From: Myxococcaceae bacterium JPH2
Lineage (GTDB): Bacteria > Myxococcota > Myxococcia > Myxococcales > Myxococcaceae
Reading direction: 5' to 3'
DNA: 64,000 nt
NCBI GenBank assembly: GCA_016458225.1
Contig: JAEMGR010000003.1
Span: forward strand, 372,001 to 436,000
In this document: positions 27,455 to 36,751 of the stretch, piece after piece
Layout: each line of letters opens with the position of its first letter
Position numbering within the stretch: the stretch's first letter is position 1
Program-made: the position numbers and the translations under genes
The notes under the pieces: generated by a model
What the model was told of the DNA's origin: nothing
Database searches by the model: none
What the model saw: the letters and a program-made list of their open reading frames with translations, nothing else

Positions 27455-27493
27455 TACTCCCCGGTTACTCCCCGGTTACTCCCCGGTTACTCC
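27455..27493. repeat. 11-bp tandem repeat carrying stop codons in all frames
   Basis: Three full units of TACTCCCCGGT and a partial fourth. On the minus strand each junction reads TAA (27489-27487, 27478-27476, 27467-27465). As 11 is not a multiple of 3, these fall in the three frames. The first is the stop of the vWA gene. Confidence 0.85.
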
Positions 27494-28638
27494 AAGGAAA
27501 GCTTCTGCCCGGCGGCCTGCTTGCGCACGGACTGGATGATGGCGGTGTCGAGCGTATCCGCTCCCGCGCTCGCGGGGCGCACCGCCTTCTGCTCGGCGAG
27601 GTACTTCTCGCGCTCGCCCTTCAGTTTCACGATGCGGTCCTGAATGGCCTCGCGCTCCTTCGCCTTCGTGGCCACCACGGCCTTGCGCTCCTCCACCGAC
27701 TTGCCCTGAAGCTCCGCGGGCAGCTCCTCCTCCTTGAGCGTGTCGAGCTTCACCGCGCCCGACTTGGCGCCATCCACCAGGTCCCAGCTCGAATTGTCAT
27801 ACAGGCGGCTGGCCTTGGACACGGCGCGCGTGGCGGCGACGCTGGGGCTGGGCGCCGCGTTGGTGTCCTGCGCCACCTGACGCGCCTTGCCCGCGCTGCC
27901 TCCGGAGCCGTAGCCCAGGTACGTCTGGTTCAGCTCGCCGCTCAGCCGCGCCAGCTCCGCGTCCTGGGGCGTGGTGACCTGCGCCACGGCGCGGTTCTGG
28001 TCGATGTTGAGCGCCTGTCCTTGCGCGAGGGCCGCGGCGGCCGTCCACCCGTCACGCGCGCCCACCTCCGAGCCACCGCAGTGCACGGTGTTCACGATGA
28101 TGCCGTGCTCCTTCGCGTTGGCGATGGCGGTGGCGAACGCGACCGGCCCTTGATTGAACGGCTCGTTGCCCGCGATGTAGATGAGCTTCAGGTCGTCGTG
28201 GGACTTGCTCCACGCGAGCTGCGTGGTGGCCTTCTGGATGACCATCCCGCAGTACTCGTCTCCGCCGTTGGTGCGCAGCGCGAAGAGCTTCTCGGAGACG
28301 CTGTCCAGGTCCGTGGTGAAGGGCAGGATTTGACGCATGTAGCCCGCCTCGGCGGCCAGGTCGCTCTTGCCGTACTCATAGAGGGCGATCTCCAGCCGGG
28401 CGAGCTGCTCTCCGCGCCGCGCCTTCTGGAAGGTGTTCACCACGGTCCACATCTGCCGGCGCGCCTGGTCGATGAGTCCGTCCATGCTCCCGCTCGTGTC
28501 CAGCAGCAGGGCGATCTGCACGCGGGGCGCGGACGTCGCCTGGTCCACCACGGCGGGCGGGGGCTTCACAGGCGTCCCCGCGAGCGCGACGTGAGGAAGA
28601 GCGAACAGGCCGAGGCCAAGGACGAAGGGCTTGAACAT
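27487..28638 (-). CDS. Secreted von Willebrand factor A domain protein
   Basis: 383 aa with GGGAGA before ATG 28638. A signal peptide (MFKPFVLGLGLFALPHVALA) precedes a vWA domain at about residues 35-220 with MIDAS DTSGSMDG and a later NGGDEYCG/IYIAGNEPF. The C-terminal 120 residues are charged and helical (SVEERKAVVATKAKEREAIQ), probably a coiled coil. vWA domains bind metal and partner proteins; here it should act in the periplasm. Partner unknown. Confidence 0.88.
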   Translation of the reverse strand: MFKPFVLGLGLFALPHVALAGTPVKPPPAVVDQATSAPRVQIALLLDTSGSMDGLIDQARRQMWTVVNTFQKARRGEQLARLEIALYEYGKSDLAAEAGYMRQILPFTTDLDSVSEKLFALRTNGGDEYCGMVIQKATTQLAWSKSHDDLKLIYIAGNEPFNQGPVAFATAIANAKEHGIIVNTVHCGGSEVGARDGWTAAAALAQGQALNIDQNRAVAQVTTPQDAELARLSGELNQTYLGYGSGGSAGKARQVAQDTNAAPSPSVAATRAVSKASRLYDNSSWDLVDGAKSGAVKLDTLKEEELPAELQGKSVEERKAVVATKAKEREAIQDRIVKLKGEREKYLAEQKAVRPASAGADTLDTAIIQSVRKQAAGQKLSLE

Positions 28639-28753
28639 GGGGATTCTCCCGCGCGAGTGCGCGAGCGGCGCGGAAGGGTGATGCGCCGCCGGATTCCCCT
28701 GATACGAACCGGGTCGGCAAAAGGTTTATCCGTGCCAGGATGACGGCCCGTCC

Positions 28754-29518
28754 ATGTCCTCCCTCGCCGCGCCGACGCCCCCTCCCCTCTTCCTCTTCGC
28801 GGACAGCGCCCTGCTCTTCTGGCGCGTGGAGGGCCGTCCCTTCCTCGACTGCCTGCGCGTGCTCACCGGCGCCGAGCTGCGCGTCCCGCCCGTCCGCGCC
28901 GCGTACCTCGGCGCCTCCAATGGGGACGTGCCCGCCTTCTACGAGGTCTTCACCGCGGCCATGGAAGGCATCGGCATCACCCACTGCCGCGCCATCCCCG
29001 CGAGCCCCACGCCGCAAGACCTGGAGTGGCTGGCCCACGCGGACATCGTCCTGCTCGCGGGGGGCGACCCGCGCGTGGGCTGGGAGGCGTTTCGCGCCCA
29101 CGGCGTGGACGCGCTGCTGCAGGAGCGTCATCGCGCCGGCGCGGTGCTGATGGGCGTCTCCGCGGGGGCCATGCAGTTGGGTCAGGGCCTCTGGGGCGAG
29201 CCCCTCCCCATGGAAGACGAGCCGCTCCCCACGCTGGGACTGGCGCCCTTCCTGGTGGGCGTCCATGAGGCGCCGGAGTGGCCGGGCTTGCGGCGCGCGC
29301 TCCAGCAGGCTGGCTACCCGCACCGCGCCCTGGGCATCCCCCTGGGTGGAGGACTCCTGGTCCACGCGGATGGGAGCATCGAGCCCATCCGCCATCCGGT
29401 CATCGACCTGGGACTCGACCCCGAGGGCCGACTCCATGAGTCCCTGCTGTTGCCTCCCGTCAATTCCTACCAGGGAGAGCGGCCCGCACCCGCCGAGGCC
29501 CCCAAGCTGCTGCAATGA
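28754..29518 (+). CDS. Type 1 glutamine amidotransferase-like / peptidase S51-like protein
   Basis: 254 aa. The fold of cyanophycinase and dipeptidase E is recognisable: AAYLGASNGD, IVLLAGGDPRVG, and the nucleophile elbow LMGVSAGAMQLGQ with Ser. A His in the C-terminal third (GGGLLVHADGS) may complete the triad. The natural substrate is not predictable. Weak AGGA ribosome site; a hairpin terminator follows. Confidence 0.8.
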   Translation: MSSLAAPTPPPLFLFADSALLFWRVEGRPFLDCLRVLTGAELRVPPVRAAYLGASNGDVPAFYEVFTAAMEGIGITHCRAIPASPTPQDLEWLAHADIVLLAGGDPRVGWEAFRAHGVDALLQERHRAGAVLMGVSAGAMQLGQGLWGEPLPMEDEPLPTLGLAPFLVGVHEAPEWPGLRRALQQAGYPHRALGIPLGGGLLVHADGSIEPIRHPVIDLGLDPEGRLHESLLLPPVNSYQGERPAPAEAPKLLQ

Positions 29519-29565
29519 CTCACGTGGCCCGTGACACAACGGGCACAATGTCAAACATGGGACAG

Positions 29566-29608
29566 CGTCAATCCAGACCCCGGGTCTGCATTGACGAGTC
29601 TATTTTTT
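29566..29608 (+). terminator. Near-perfect 31-bp palindrome with T-run, rho-independent terminator
   Basis: CGTCAATCCAGACCC (29566-29580) and GGGTCTGCATTGACG (29582-29596) pair with a single mismatch. TCTATTTTTT follows at 29599-29608. It lies 48 nt after the stop of the S51-like gene. GAGTCT (29596-29601) and AGACTC (29611-29616) form an overlapping smaller hairpin. Confidence 0.85.
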
Positions 29609-29694
29609 AAAGACTCAACGTTTCATCCGTCTCTTTTGACGGCCGGCCCCCTGCCCGTTCCCCTCGACGGTCCGGCCAAGAGAGCCGCGTCACC

Positions 29695-31959
29695 ATGAAA
29701 CGCCTCGGAAAGAACGCTGCTCGGGTCACCAGTATCGCGGTCCGCCCCACCACGGCGCATGCCCTCACCTCAGCGGCCGCTTCGAGTGGCAACGCCTCTT
29801 CGCTCGCCACGCGCGCGGCCGCGAGCAGAAGACAACGGACAGCTCGCCCGGCCCGGAAGACGGTGGCCACGCCCGTGGCGAACACCACGACCGCGGCATC
29901 CAACACGGCGGCGGCCCGTCACCCCACGGGCGCGGCGGCAGCAGCGGCGGCGACCCCCACCGACATGAGCGCGGCGGGCGCTGGGCGCGGCAACGACAAC
30001 AGCCCCCTGCCCGCCTTCGCGGGCATCGCGGTGCCGAACCACGCCTACCCGCCCGCGGGTGCCCCCTACTTCGCGGGTAGCTACGTGCCGGTGTTCATCG
30101 CGGGACGCCCGTACTTCCCCCTCAGCAACCAGCTCTCGGTGCCGGGCATGACAGCCGTCAGCACCGCCAGTTCGAGCGGCGCCGTCGGGTCTTCCTCGGG
30201 TGGAGCCGCGGCGGGTCAGGCCATCCTCGGCGCCACCTTGCGCAGCGCGGGCATCACGCCCACCGCCGTCACTCCCGCGGTCCGAAAGACGGCCGCGGGA
30301 CTCCTCAGCGGCTCTCGTGGCGCGAGCGCCGGGACCGCGCTCACCCGCCGCGCCTCGCTCCCAGGCGGATTCTCGCCAGCCCGGGAGATCCACACGGACC
30401 GAGACACGAGCAATCACAGCCTCTTCACGGCCCTCCGCCGAAAGGCCAGCGCCCTGCCCGAGGTGCTCTACCAGGGACCCTCTGCATCGGACGTCACGTC
30501 CGAGTCGCCCCGTTGGCGCATCCCGCTCCGCCAGGCCACGCTCCACGCGCTCGGCGTGCTCCAGGGCCTGGATTCCTATTCGCGAAGCGCCTGGGGCGAC
30601 GGGGCCCAGGCCACCTTGATTGCCCACGCCATCCGGGACGAGGCTGCCGCCCTCGACGATGCACTCCCGCCAGGGATCCCCATCGCGGACGTCCCCCTCC
30701 CGGAGCTGCTGCGCCTTCTCGCGGCTGAACTCAACAGCCCGACCCCCGACGTGGACAGGCTGCTCACATGGGCCAACACCGCGTGCTTCGAGGCGCGGCG
30801 GATCGCGGCGGAGGCCCCGCTCTTCGCCGTCGACGAGGCCGGCGTCCAGGACTACCGCCTCATCCTGCGCATGCTGGACGAGGCGAGGAAGAGCTCCCTC
30901 GCGAGCGTCAAACAGAACTACTGCCGAGAGCTGGCGGCACGAGTCCTCCCTCGCTGCGAGACGGACATCTCGTTCCTCCAGGGCATCTCGATGTTGGCGG
31001 GATATCTCGACCTCCCCGCCGGGCTCAGATTCCCCTTCACCCCACGGACCTCCCTCCTCCTTCCCCTCGAGCATCAATCGAAGGTGAGCAAGACGCGGAC
31101 CCTGGTCCTCAAGCACATCGTGCTCCAGACGGGAGGTCGCTACGCGGGCGTCCGGCAGCAGTACTACGAGGGCCGCGACAAGGACGACAACTTCTCCGGC
31201 CTGCTCATCATCAACTCGATGGGGACGAACTCGGACGGAGCCAACCGCGACGTCGTCTTGAAAGCCAAACAGGTCGCGACCGGTGCCTTGGCGAATATCG
31301 ACCCCCGGGGCGTCGGCTACACCGCCTCACAGGCGGCGGCGCCCCGGCAGCGCGAACTCCTCGAGAACTATCCGGAGGACACCGTCGTCGTCAGCACCGG
31401 CCACAGCCTGGGCGCGTCCGTCGCGGTGGAGCTGTTCCACCTCCTCCACCTGCAGGGCTTCGTGAACTCCTATCTGGCGGGCTTCAACGGGGGCGCCATC
31501 AACCACGACGTCCCCGAGGAGGTGCTGCGCGCCGCTCGCACGAACGCCCGGTTCGTGCAGAACCAGGGGGATCCGGTTCCCTACGGTGGCAGGCACCTGC
31601 TCCCCGGCGTGGAGAAGATCCACACCGCCCAGACCGTGGGCACCATCGCGCGCGGCACACCGCATCCGATCATCCCCAACCTCCCCGACGTCATCAACCA
31701 CGGCATCCCCAACGAGGTCGCGCAGGTCATGTTCGGCGTCCCAGGGACGGCCTCGCTCCAGCTCCACAACGAGCTGGTGCGCGGCTGGCGGCGAAACTTC
31801 TTCATGGTGCTGCGCAACTACTTCTCCTGGCTGCCGGACAAGGCGCTCACCACGGTACTGAAGCCTGACCCCATCGAGGCGGGCAAGACCGAGGACACCT
31901 TCATCGAGGACCACGCCGACGACGACGCGGACGGCGACGCGCCCGCGAAGAAGCGCTGA
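29695..31959 (+). CDS. Large lipase-like (class 3 type) protein with disordered N-terminus
   Basis: 754 aa. Residues 1-230 are rich in Ala, Ser, Thr and Gly, probably disordered, with no clear signal peptide. A helical region follows, then an alpha/beta part with the nucleophile elbow VVSTGHSLGASVAVELFHLL, Asp in NQGDPVPYGG, and a later His (LHNELVRGW or HPIIPN), the order found in class 3 lipases. The acidic tail (EDHADDDADGDAPAKKR) ends the protein. Substrate and location are unknown. The upstream 176 bp include the terminator of the preceding gene. Confidence 0.7.
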   Translation: MKRLGKNAARVTSIAVRPTTAHALTSAAASSGNASSLATRAAASRRQRTARPARKTVATPVANTTTAASNTAAARHPTGAAAAAAATPTDMSAAGAGRGNDNSPLPAFAGIAVPNHAYPPAGAPYFAGSYVPVFIAGRPYFPLSNQLSVPGMTAVSTASSSGAVGSSSGGAAAGQAILGATLRSAGITPTAVTPAVRKTAAGLLSGSRGASAGTALTRRASLPGGFSPAREIHTDRDTSNHSLFTALRRKASALPEVLYQGPSASDVTSESPRWRIPLRQATLHALGVLQGLDSYSRSAWGDGAQATLIAHAIRDEAAALDDALPPGIPIADVPLPELLRLLAAELNSPTPDVDRLLTWANTACFEARRIAAEAPLFAVDEAGVQDYRLILRMLDEARKSSLASVKQNYCRELAARVLPRCETDISFLQGISMLAGYLDLPAGLRFPFTPRTSLLLPLEHQSKVSKTRTLVLKHIVLQTGGRYAGVRQQYYEGRDKDDNFSGLLIINSMGTNSDGANRDVVLKAKQVATGALANIDPRGVGYTASQAAAPRQRELLENYPEDTVVVSTGHSLGASVAVELFHLLHLQGFVNSYLAGFNGGAINHDVPEEVLRAARTNARFVQNQGDPVPYGGRHLLPGVEKIHTAQTVGTIARGTPHPIIPNLPDVINHGIPNEVAQVMFGVPGTASLQLHNELVRGWRRNFFMVLRNYFSWLPDKALTTVLKPDPIEAGKTEDTFIEDHADDDADGDAPAKKR

Positions 31960-31974
31960 GCCCTCGCGCTCGCG

Positions 31975-34284
31975 TCAGAGATTGAAGCCCACGTTGCCCA
32001 CCGAGATGCTGGGTCCGAAGATGAAGGACCAGCGGCTGGAGGGCACCACGCGGTCGGTGCTGGGGTCGCCATTGGTGCGGCGCGTGATGTCGCCTCGGAA
32101 CTCGCGCGCCACCCACGCCTGCACGCCCACGGACGCGCCGGGGCCAATGGGCACGCGCAAGCCCAGGCCCGTCACCGCGGCCAGCGTGGGCGGGAACTGG
32201 ATGTCTCCGGACTGCGGCACCAGCCCCAATCCCATCAAGCCCAGCTCCAATCCCACCAGCCGCTCCTGCCCCTCGTTGTTGAGGAAGACGAGCCGCGACA
32301 GCACGCCGAAGTTGAGCGTGAGCTGGCCGCTCGGAGACGTCGCGCGGTAGAGGCCCGCGGGGATGGTGGCCATGGTGTACAGGCGCATGAGGCCGCCCTC
32401 GATGGTGGCGGTCCACTGCGCGGACGGCAGGCCCGTGCGGTCCGAGGCGCTGAGCGCATAGCGCGACTCGTCCGCCACGTGGGAGACCTGCACGAGGATG
32501 CGGTCGTACTGCCCCAGCGCCCCTTGGATGGGAATGGAGCGAGGCTCACCGCGAGGACGCAGGACCATCCGCTGCTCCACGTGGCTCTCGGTCCGCGCCG
32601 AGCCGTCCGGCTTGGTGACGTCGACGCGCAGGACAATCTCCTGGATGCCGCGCTCGGGCGTCACGCGCTCGCGGTGCACGACGACGCGGCAGGTGTTGCG
32701 CAGCTCGAAGGAGATGCGGTGCGGCCAGCTGGGCGCGAGCACCTTCTCCTGGCCCTGCTTGTCCGCGCAGACGAACTCCACCAACTGCTCCACGGGCGTG
32801 GGCACGCTGGCCTCGCGCACCGCGCGCTGCACGCGCTCGCTGACCACCACCAGGTCCGCGGTGGCCAGCTCCGCCGGCAGCGAAGGCAGCCGATATCCGA
32901 AGCGCAGGGACACGAAGCCGCTCGCGGTGGGCTCGCCCTGGAGCAGCGTCGTCGAGTCGCGCACCGTGACGGTGTAGACGCCGCTGACTGGACGCGGCAC
33001 GAAGCGCCCCACCGCGCCCGTGTTGGAGGACACCTTCACCTCCGCGGGGCGATTGGTCGGGATGAAGTCGATGGTGCCCTCGCCCGGCAGCTCCAGCGTG
33101 GCGCGCGCATCCGGCAGCGGCTCCGTCTTCGCCGTCTCCGAGGCCACCACGGTCCGGTCGAGCCGTGAGCTGGTCGCGGTGATGGTGACCTGCGGCTCCG
33201 AGGTGCCGCTCGTGCGCACCAGCACGTAGACGCCATCCGAGCCCTTCGCCACGCGCTCCACGCGGGCGCGCTCGCCGTTGACCGACCAGAAGAGGGTGCG
33301 CGGGTCGTGCGCGCATGAAGCATCGAGCCGCAGCACCAGCGCCGGACTCTCCGCGTCGCGCAGCACCGTGCCCTCCACGGCCGTGAGTCCACAGGCGAGC
33401 ACGGGGAGGGACTCGGTGACCACCTGCTCCAGCGCATCGCCGCGCGCGAACAGGATGCGCGGTGCGAGCCGCAGGCGCAGCGTCACGTTCGCATCCTCGC
33501 CCGGGACGTTGCGCACGCTCACCGCGCCGTCATTCACCTCGCAGCGCGCCAGCCCGCAGTCCACCGAGGCGAGCGCCTCCGAGTGGCTCACCGCCACCGA
33601 GCCCGGGCCCTTGGACAGGTCGATGCCGCTCGACTGCACGAGCGGGCGCGTGAGCACCACCCGCCCCGGTCGCAGCCGGAAGACCTGCGGATCCACCACG
33701 TTCCCCGCGGCGTCGTAGGTGATGACCTCCGCGCCTCGGCGTCCATGCGGAGGAATCCACGTCAGCACCGCGTCCGTGGGCAGGCCCGGCGTGACGGGCA
33801 CCACGCACTCACCGGGCCGCACCCCGGAGTCGGGCGGAAGACAGACATCCTGGCCCTCCATCACCCCGTGCGCGCCGGACTCTCCGCGCGGCGTGCCGGA
33901 CCAGGCCAGGCCCAGGTCCTTGAGGTTCGCGCCTTTCAGCTCCACGCGTCCGTCATCGGGAAAGAACGTGGAGGTGGCTGCGTCGATGCGCGGCAGCGGT
34001 CCCGTGGCAATCACAGTCACGGAGTCCTGCGCGGTGGCGCACGCAGCCGCGTCGTCGGCCACCTTCAACTCCAGGCTGCGCGCGCCATCCTCCACCTTCG
34101 CGGGCGGTCGCACGCCGTGCCCATCCGGCGTCAGTGCCCAGCCCCCGCGAACAGGACCGCAGACGACACCCTTCGCGGAGACCTCGACGGCACGTCCACC
34201 CTCGGGCACCTGAATCACGGGAGCGGCGGCGGCGAGCCCGGCGAACAACAGCCACCCGACGCAGAGAGCACGCACGAAAACCAT
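31975..34284 (-). CDS. Large secreted protein with possible C-terminal beta-barrel
   Basis: 769 aa from ATG 34284, which gives a good signal peptide (MVFVRALCVGWLLFAGLAAA). Most of the protein is beta-rich with several Ig-like stretches (VYVLVRTSGTSEPQVTITAT). The last ~150 residues alternate polar and aromatic residues and end in GPSISVGNVGFNL, as in outer-membrane barrels. I recognise no named family. It converges with the lipase-like gene (15 nt apart). Confidence 0.65.
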   Translation of the reverse strand: MVFVRALCVGWLLFAGLAAAAPVIQVPEGGRAVEVSAKGVVCGPVRGGWALTPDGHGVRPPAKVEDGARSLELKVADDAAACATAQDSVTVIATGPLPRIDAATSTFFPDDGRVELKGANLKDLGLAWSGTPRGESGAHGVMEGQDVCLPPDSGVRPGECVVPVTPGLPTDAVLTWIPPHGRRGAEVITYDAAGNVVDPQVFRLRPGRVVLTRPLVQSSGIDLSKGPGSVAVSHSEALASVDCGLARCEVNDGAVSVRNVPGEDANVTLRLRLAPRILFARGDALEQVVTESLPVLACGLTAVEGTVLRDAESPALVLRLDASCAHDPRTLFWSVNGERARVERVAKGSDGVYVLVRTSGTSEPQVTITATSSRLDRTVVASETAKTEPLPDARATLELPGEGTIDFIPTNRPAEVKVSSNTGAVGRFVPRPVSGVYTVTVRDSTTLLQGEPTASGFVSLRFGYRLPSLPAELATADLVVVSERVQRAVREASVPTPVEQLVEFVCADKQGQEKVLAPSWPHRISFELRNTCRVVVHRERVTPERGIQEIVLRVDVTKPDGSARTESHVEQRMVLRPRGEPRSIPIQGALGQYDRILVQVSHVADESRYALSASDRTGLPSAQWTATIEGGLMRLYTMATIPAGLYRATSPSGQLTLNFGVLSRLVFLNNEGQERLVGLELGLMGLGLVPQSGDIQFPPTLAAVTGLGLRVPIGPGASVGVQAWVAREFRGDITRRTNGDPSTDRVVPSSRWSFIFGPSISVGNVGFNL

Positions 34285-34383
34285 GCCCTCACTAACGACG
34301 AACGGACGCGCCTCGGTCAAGCGCCGCGCACTGCACCGCTGAGCACAGCGTGTTTCACCCGCAGACGCGCGCGCTCGGGGGCC

Positions 34384-36096
34384 TCAAGGGTTTCCCGTCT
34401 CACACAATCCCAGGCCCATCAGCTCGGAGGGTGCGTCCTTGCCCTCGCCCGCAGCGCAGAACGGGCGCACCGCCTCGCGCGCCTCGGCGTCGCGGCCCTG
34501 GGCGAGCAGCGCGCGCGCCAGCACCTCATGCAGCTTCAAGGGCAGGCGAGCGCCCGCGAAGAAGTGCTCCAGGACCTCGCGCTCGGCCAGGGCCACGCGA
34601 ATCTCGCGCTCCGCCCCCGACGCGTCCCCTGCGTCCAGCATCACCGCCGCCTGGAAAAGGTGCGCGCGTGGATCCCTCGGGTAACGGGCCACCAATCCCG
34701 GCGCCACCGCGGGCAGGTCATCCGCGGGCGTGGGCATGGACTCCGCGGGGATGAGCGCGTTCTCCAGCCGCGCGAGCGTGTGCACGCGCGCCACCTGCGG
34801 CCCGGTCGCCACCAGCGCCACGCACACCAACGCGCCCAACGCACCCACCCACCGCGTCCCCGGCGGCACCGCGTCTTGCTTGCGCCACACCCGCGTGAGC
34901 ACGAAGCCCACCAAGCCTCCGACCAGCGCTCCGCCCAGGTGCGCCGCGAAGTCCACGTGGTCGCTCGTGCGCGTGGTGGCCAGGGGAATCAGCGAGGGCA
35001 CCAGGAAGCGCAGCGCGCCCATCTGAAGCTGCACGCGGAGGGGGCCCGCTGGAGCCCGCTGACTGAGCACCAGCACGGCCGCGAGCAAGCCCATGATGGC
35101 GCCCGACGCGCCCACCGACACCACGCCCACGGGGTTCACCGCCAAGGACAGCAACCCGCCGCCCACGCCGCCCAGCACGAACACGAGCGCCAGCCAGGCG
35201 CGGCCGATCTGCTTCTCCAGCATCCACGCGGAGAACCCCAGACCGATGCCATTGAGCAGCAGGTGGAAGACATCCGCGTGCAGCAGCGGCGCCGTCAAGA
35301 GCCGCCACCACTGGCCTTGTTCCCACACGGAGGTCCAGTCCAAGCCCCCCAGGCCCCACAGCGTCTGGACGCTCGGCCCGAGCAGGCCCACGCCCTCTCC
35401 CGCGAGGGGAAAGAGGTGCTCCGCGCCGAACACCGCCACGAGGGCCGCGAGCAGCGCCACGGTGAGCACGGGACGTCGCTCGGGAGGCGGCGCCACGACC
35501 TCCGGCGTGGACTCCACGCGCGGAGATACCAACAACTTGCGCAGGTAGCTGGGGCGCGGCGCGGAGCGAGGCCAGCCCTCGTTGTGCCAGACGTCACACG
35601 CGAACGTGTCGACATACGAGGCGCTCACGCGAGCGCGTGAGAAGAAGCCCGTGCGGTAGCCCTGGAGGCGCTCGCGGTCCGCGGTGGAAGGCGGCTCCTT
35701 GCCCACCTCGATGAGATGAAGTCCCAGCGGCAGCTTCGCGCCGTTCACGCGGCCCGTGTACTTGAGGCAGTCGTTCGCCACGCGCGCCACGACCTCCGGC
35801 GACACGGTGAAGCGCCGCGACGGATCCCGCTCGCGATCCATGATGCAGACGATGCAGCAGCTCATGCCATCCGAGTACGTGAGCACCGCGTCCGATGCCG
35901 TCACCAGCGCCTGGGCCTCGGGCACCGTGCCCGGGTGGTAGCCCTTGTCGGTGAACAGCTTGCGCGTGAGATAGACGGCGAACGACTCCGTCGTCGGGGG
36001 CGCGGCGTCTCCGGAGGGCGTGGAGGCTTCGGGGACGGACAAGGCGGGCTCCCAGGGCGGAATCCCCGGCAGCCTGCCCGAAACCCAACGACTCAC
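34384..36096 (-). CDS. Rhomboid intramembrane serine protease with N- and C-terminal extensions
   Basis: 570 aa from GTG 36096. Residues 1-205 form a soluble region with Cys residues (SYSDGMSCCIVCIMDRERD is too long to be chance low complexity), followed by the rhomboid core: HLLLNGIGLGFSAWMLEK, catalytic Ser in VSVGASGAIMGLLAA and catalytic His in VDFAAHLGGALVGG. After the last helix about 140 residues resemble TPR hairpins (FQAAVMLDAGDASGAEREIR). The protease cuts membrane proteins in or near the bilayer; its substrate is unknown. Confidence 0.9.
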   Translation of the reverse strand: MSRWVSGRLPGIPPWEPALSVPEASTPSGDAAPPTTESFAVYLTRKLFTDKGYHPGTVPEAQALVTASDAVLTYSDGMSCCIVCIMDRERDPSRRFTVSPEVVARVANDCLKYTGRVNGAKLPLGLHLIEVGKEPPSTADRERLQGYRTGFFSRARVSASYVDTFACDVWHNEGWPRSAPRPSYLRKLLVSPRVESTPEVVAPPPERRPVLTVALLAALVAVFGAEHLFPLAGEGVGLLGPSVQTLWGLGGLDWTSVWEQGQWWRLLTAPLLHADVFHLLLNGIGLGFSAWMLEKQIGRAWLALVFVLGGVGGGLLSLAVNPVGVVSVGASGAIMGLLAAVLVLSQRAPAGPLRVQLQMGALRFLVPSLIPLATTRTSDHVDFAAHLGGALVGGLVGFVLTRVWRKQDAVPPGTRWVGALGALVCVALVATGPQVARVHTLARLENALIPAESMPTPADDLPAVAPGLVARYPRDPRAHLFQAAVMLDAGDASGAEREIRVALAEREVLEHFFAGARLPLKLHEVLARALLAQGRDAEAREAVRPFCAAGEGKDAPSELMGLGLCETGNP

Positions 36097-36136
36097 GCCA
36101 GCTTCGCGCCCGCGCGACGCGACCGACTCCGAGCGC

Positions 36137-36529
36137 TCAGTAGTGCGCCCGCCGAGGCGCCTTGCCCGACGTCAGCACGGTGGTGGACGCGGAGGCCACG
36201 CTGTCTCCACTGCCATTGCGACGCTTCAGGCGACGCGCCTTCTCTTCCATGCGCTCGTAGTGCTGCATGATGGCCACGAGGTGCGCGTCCGCCACCTTGC
36301 ATTGAATGGCGGACACCTCCTGGTGACGGCGTCCCAGCTCCTGCCACATCGCCACCGTGGATTGGTTTCCCAACAGCCGCGTCTCCACCGTGTCGAGCGC
36401 CGCGTCCATCTGCTTGCCCTCGCGCTCCAGCGTCGCCATCCGGACGTCCGCGTCCTCAGGAGGCGAGGTGCATCCCAGGGCCGCCGCCACGCTCACCGTC
36501 ACCGACAACCCGAGCCACATCCGCCGCAT
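36137..36529 (-). CDS. Small coiled-coil lipoprotein
   Basis: 130 aa from ATG 36529; GTG 36535 is an alternative, and GGAGG lies just upstream of both. Signal and lipobox: WLGLSVTVSVAAALGC. The mature part is helical and charged (MATLEREGKQMDAALDTVET), resembling small Lpp-like or coiled-coil lipoproteins. Function unknown. It lies 40 nt upstream of the rhomboid gene on the same strand. Confidence 0.6.
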   Translation of the reverse strand: MRRMWLGLSVTVSVAAALGCTSPPEDADVRMATLEREGKQMDAALDTVETRLLGNQSTVAMWQELGRRHQEVSAIQCKVADAHLVAIMQHYERMEEKARRLKRRNGSGDSVASASTTVLTSGKAPRRAHY

Positions 36530-36751
36530 GCCCACGTCGCCTCCCTGTGGTGTCTCGCGCCGTCCATCGGCAACCGTCGTTGCGCAAGGTAGGGAGCGAC
36601 ATGGGGGGCGACAACCCAGGCGGCGGGCTCGGGTCCGAGGCCTTTCGACGAGCCGACGTTTGTCCGCGCCCGCGCCGCGAAGTGTTGGGTCGCAGCGCGC
36701 GCGGGCCTCGCACGCCAGGGAGGTGTGACTTGTCAGCGAGCGCGGCTCGCC

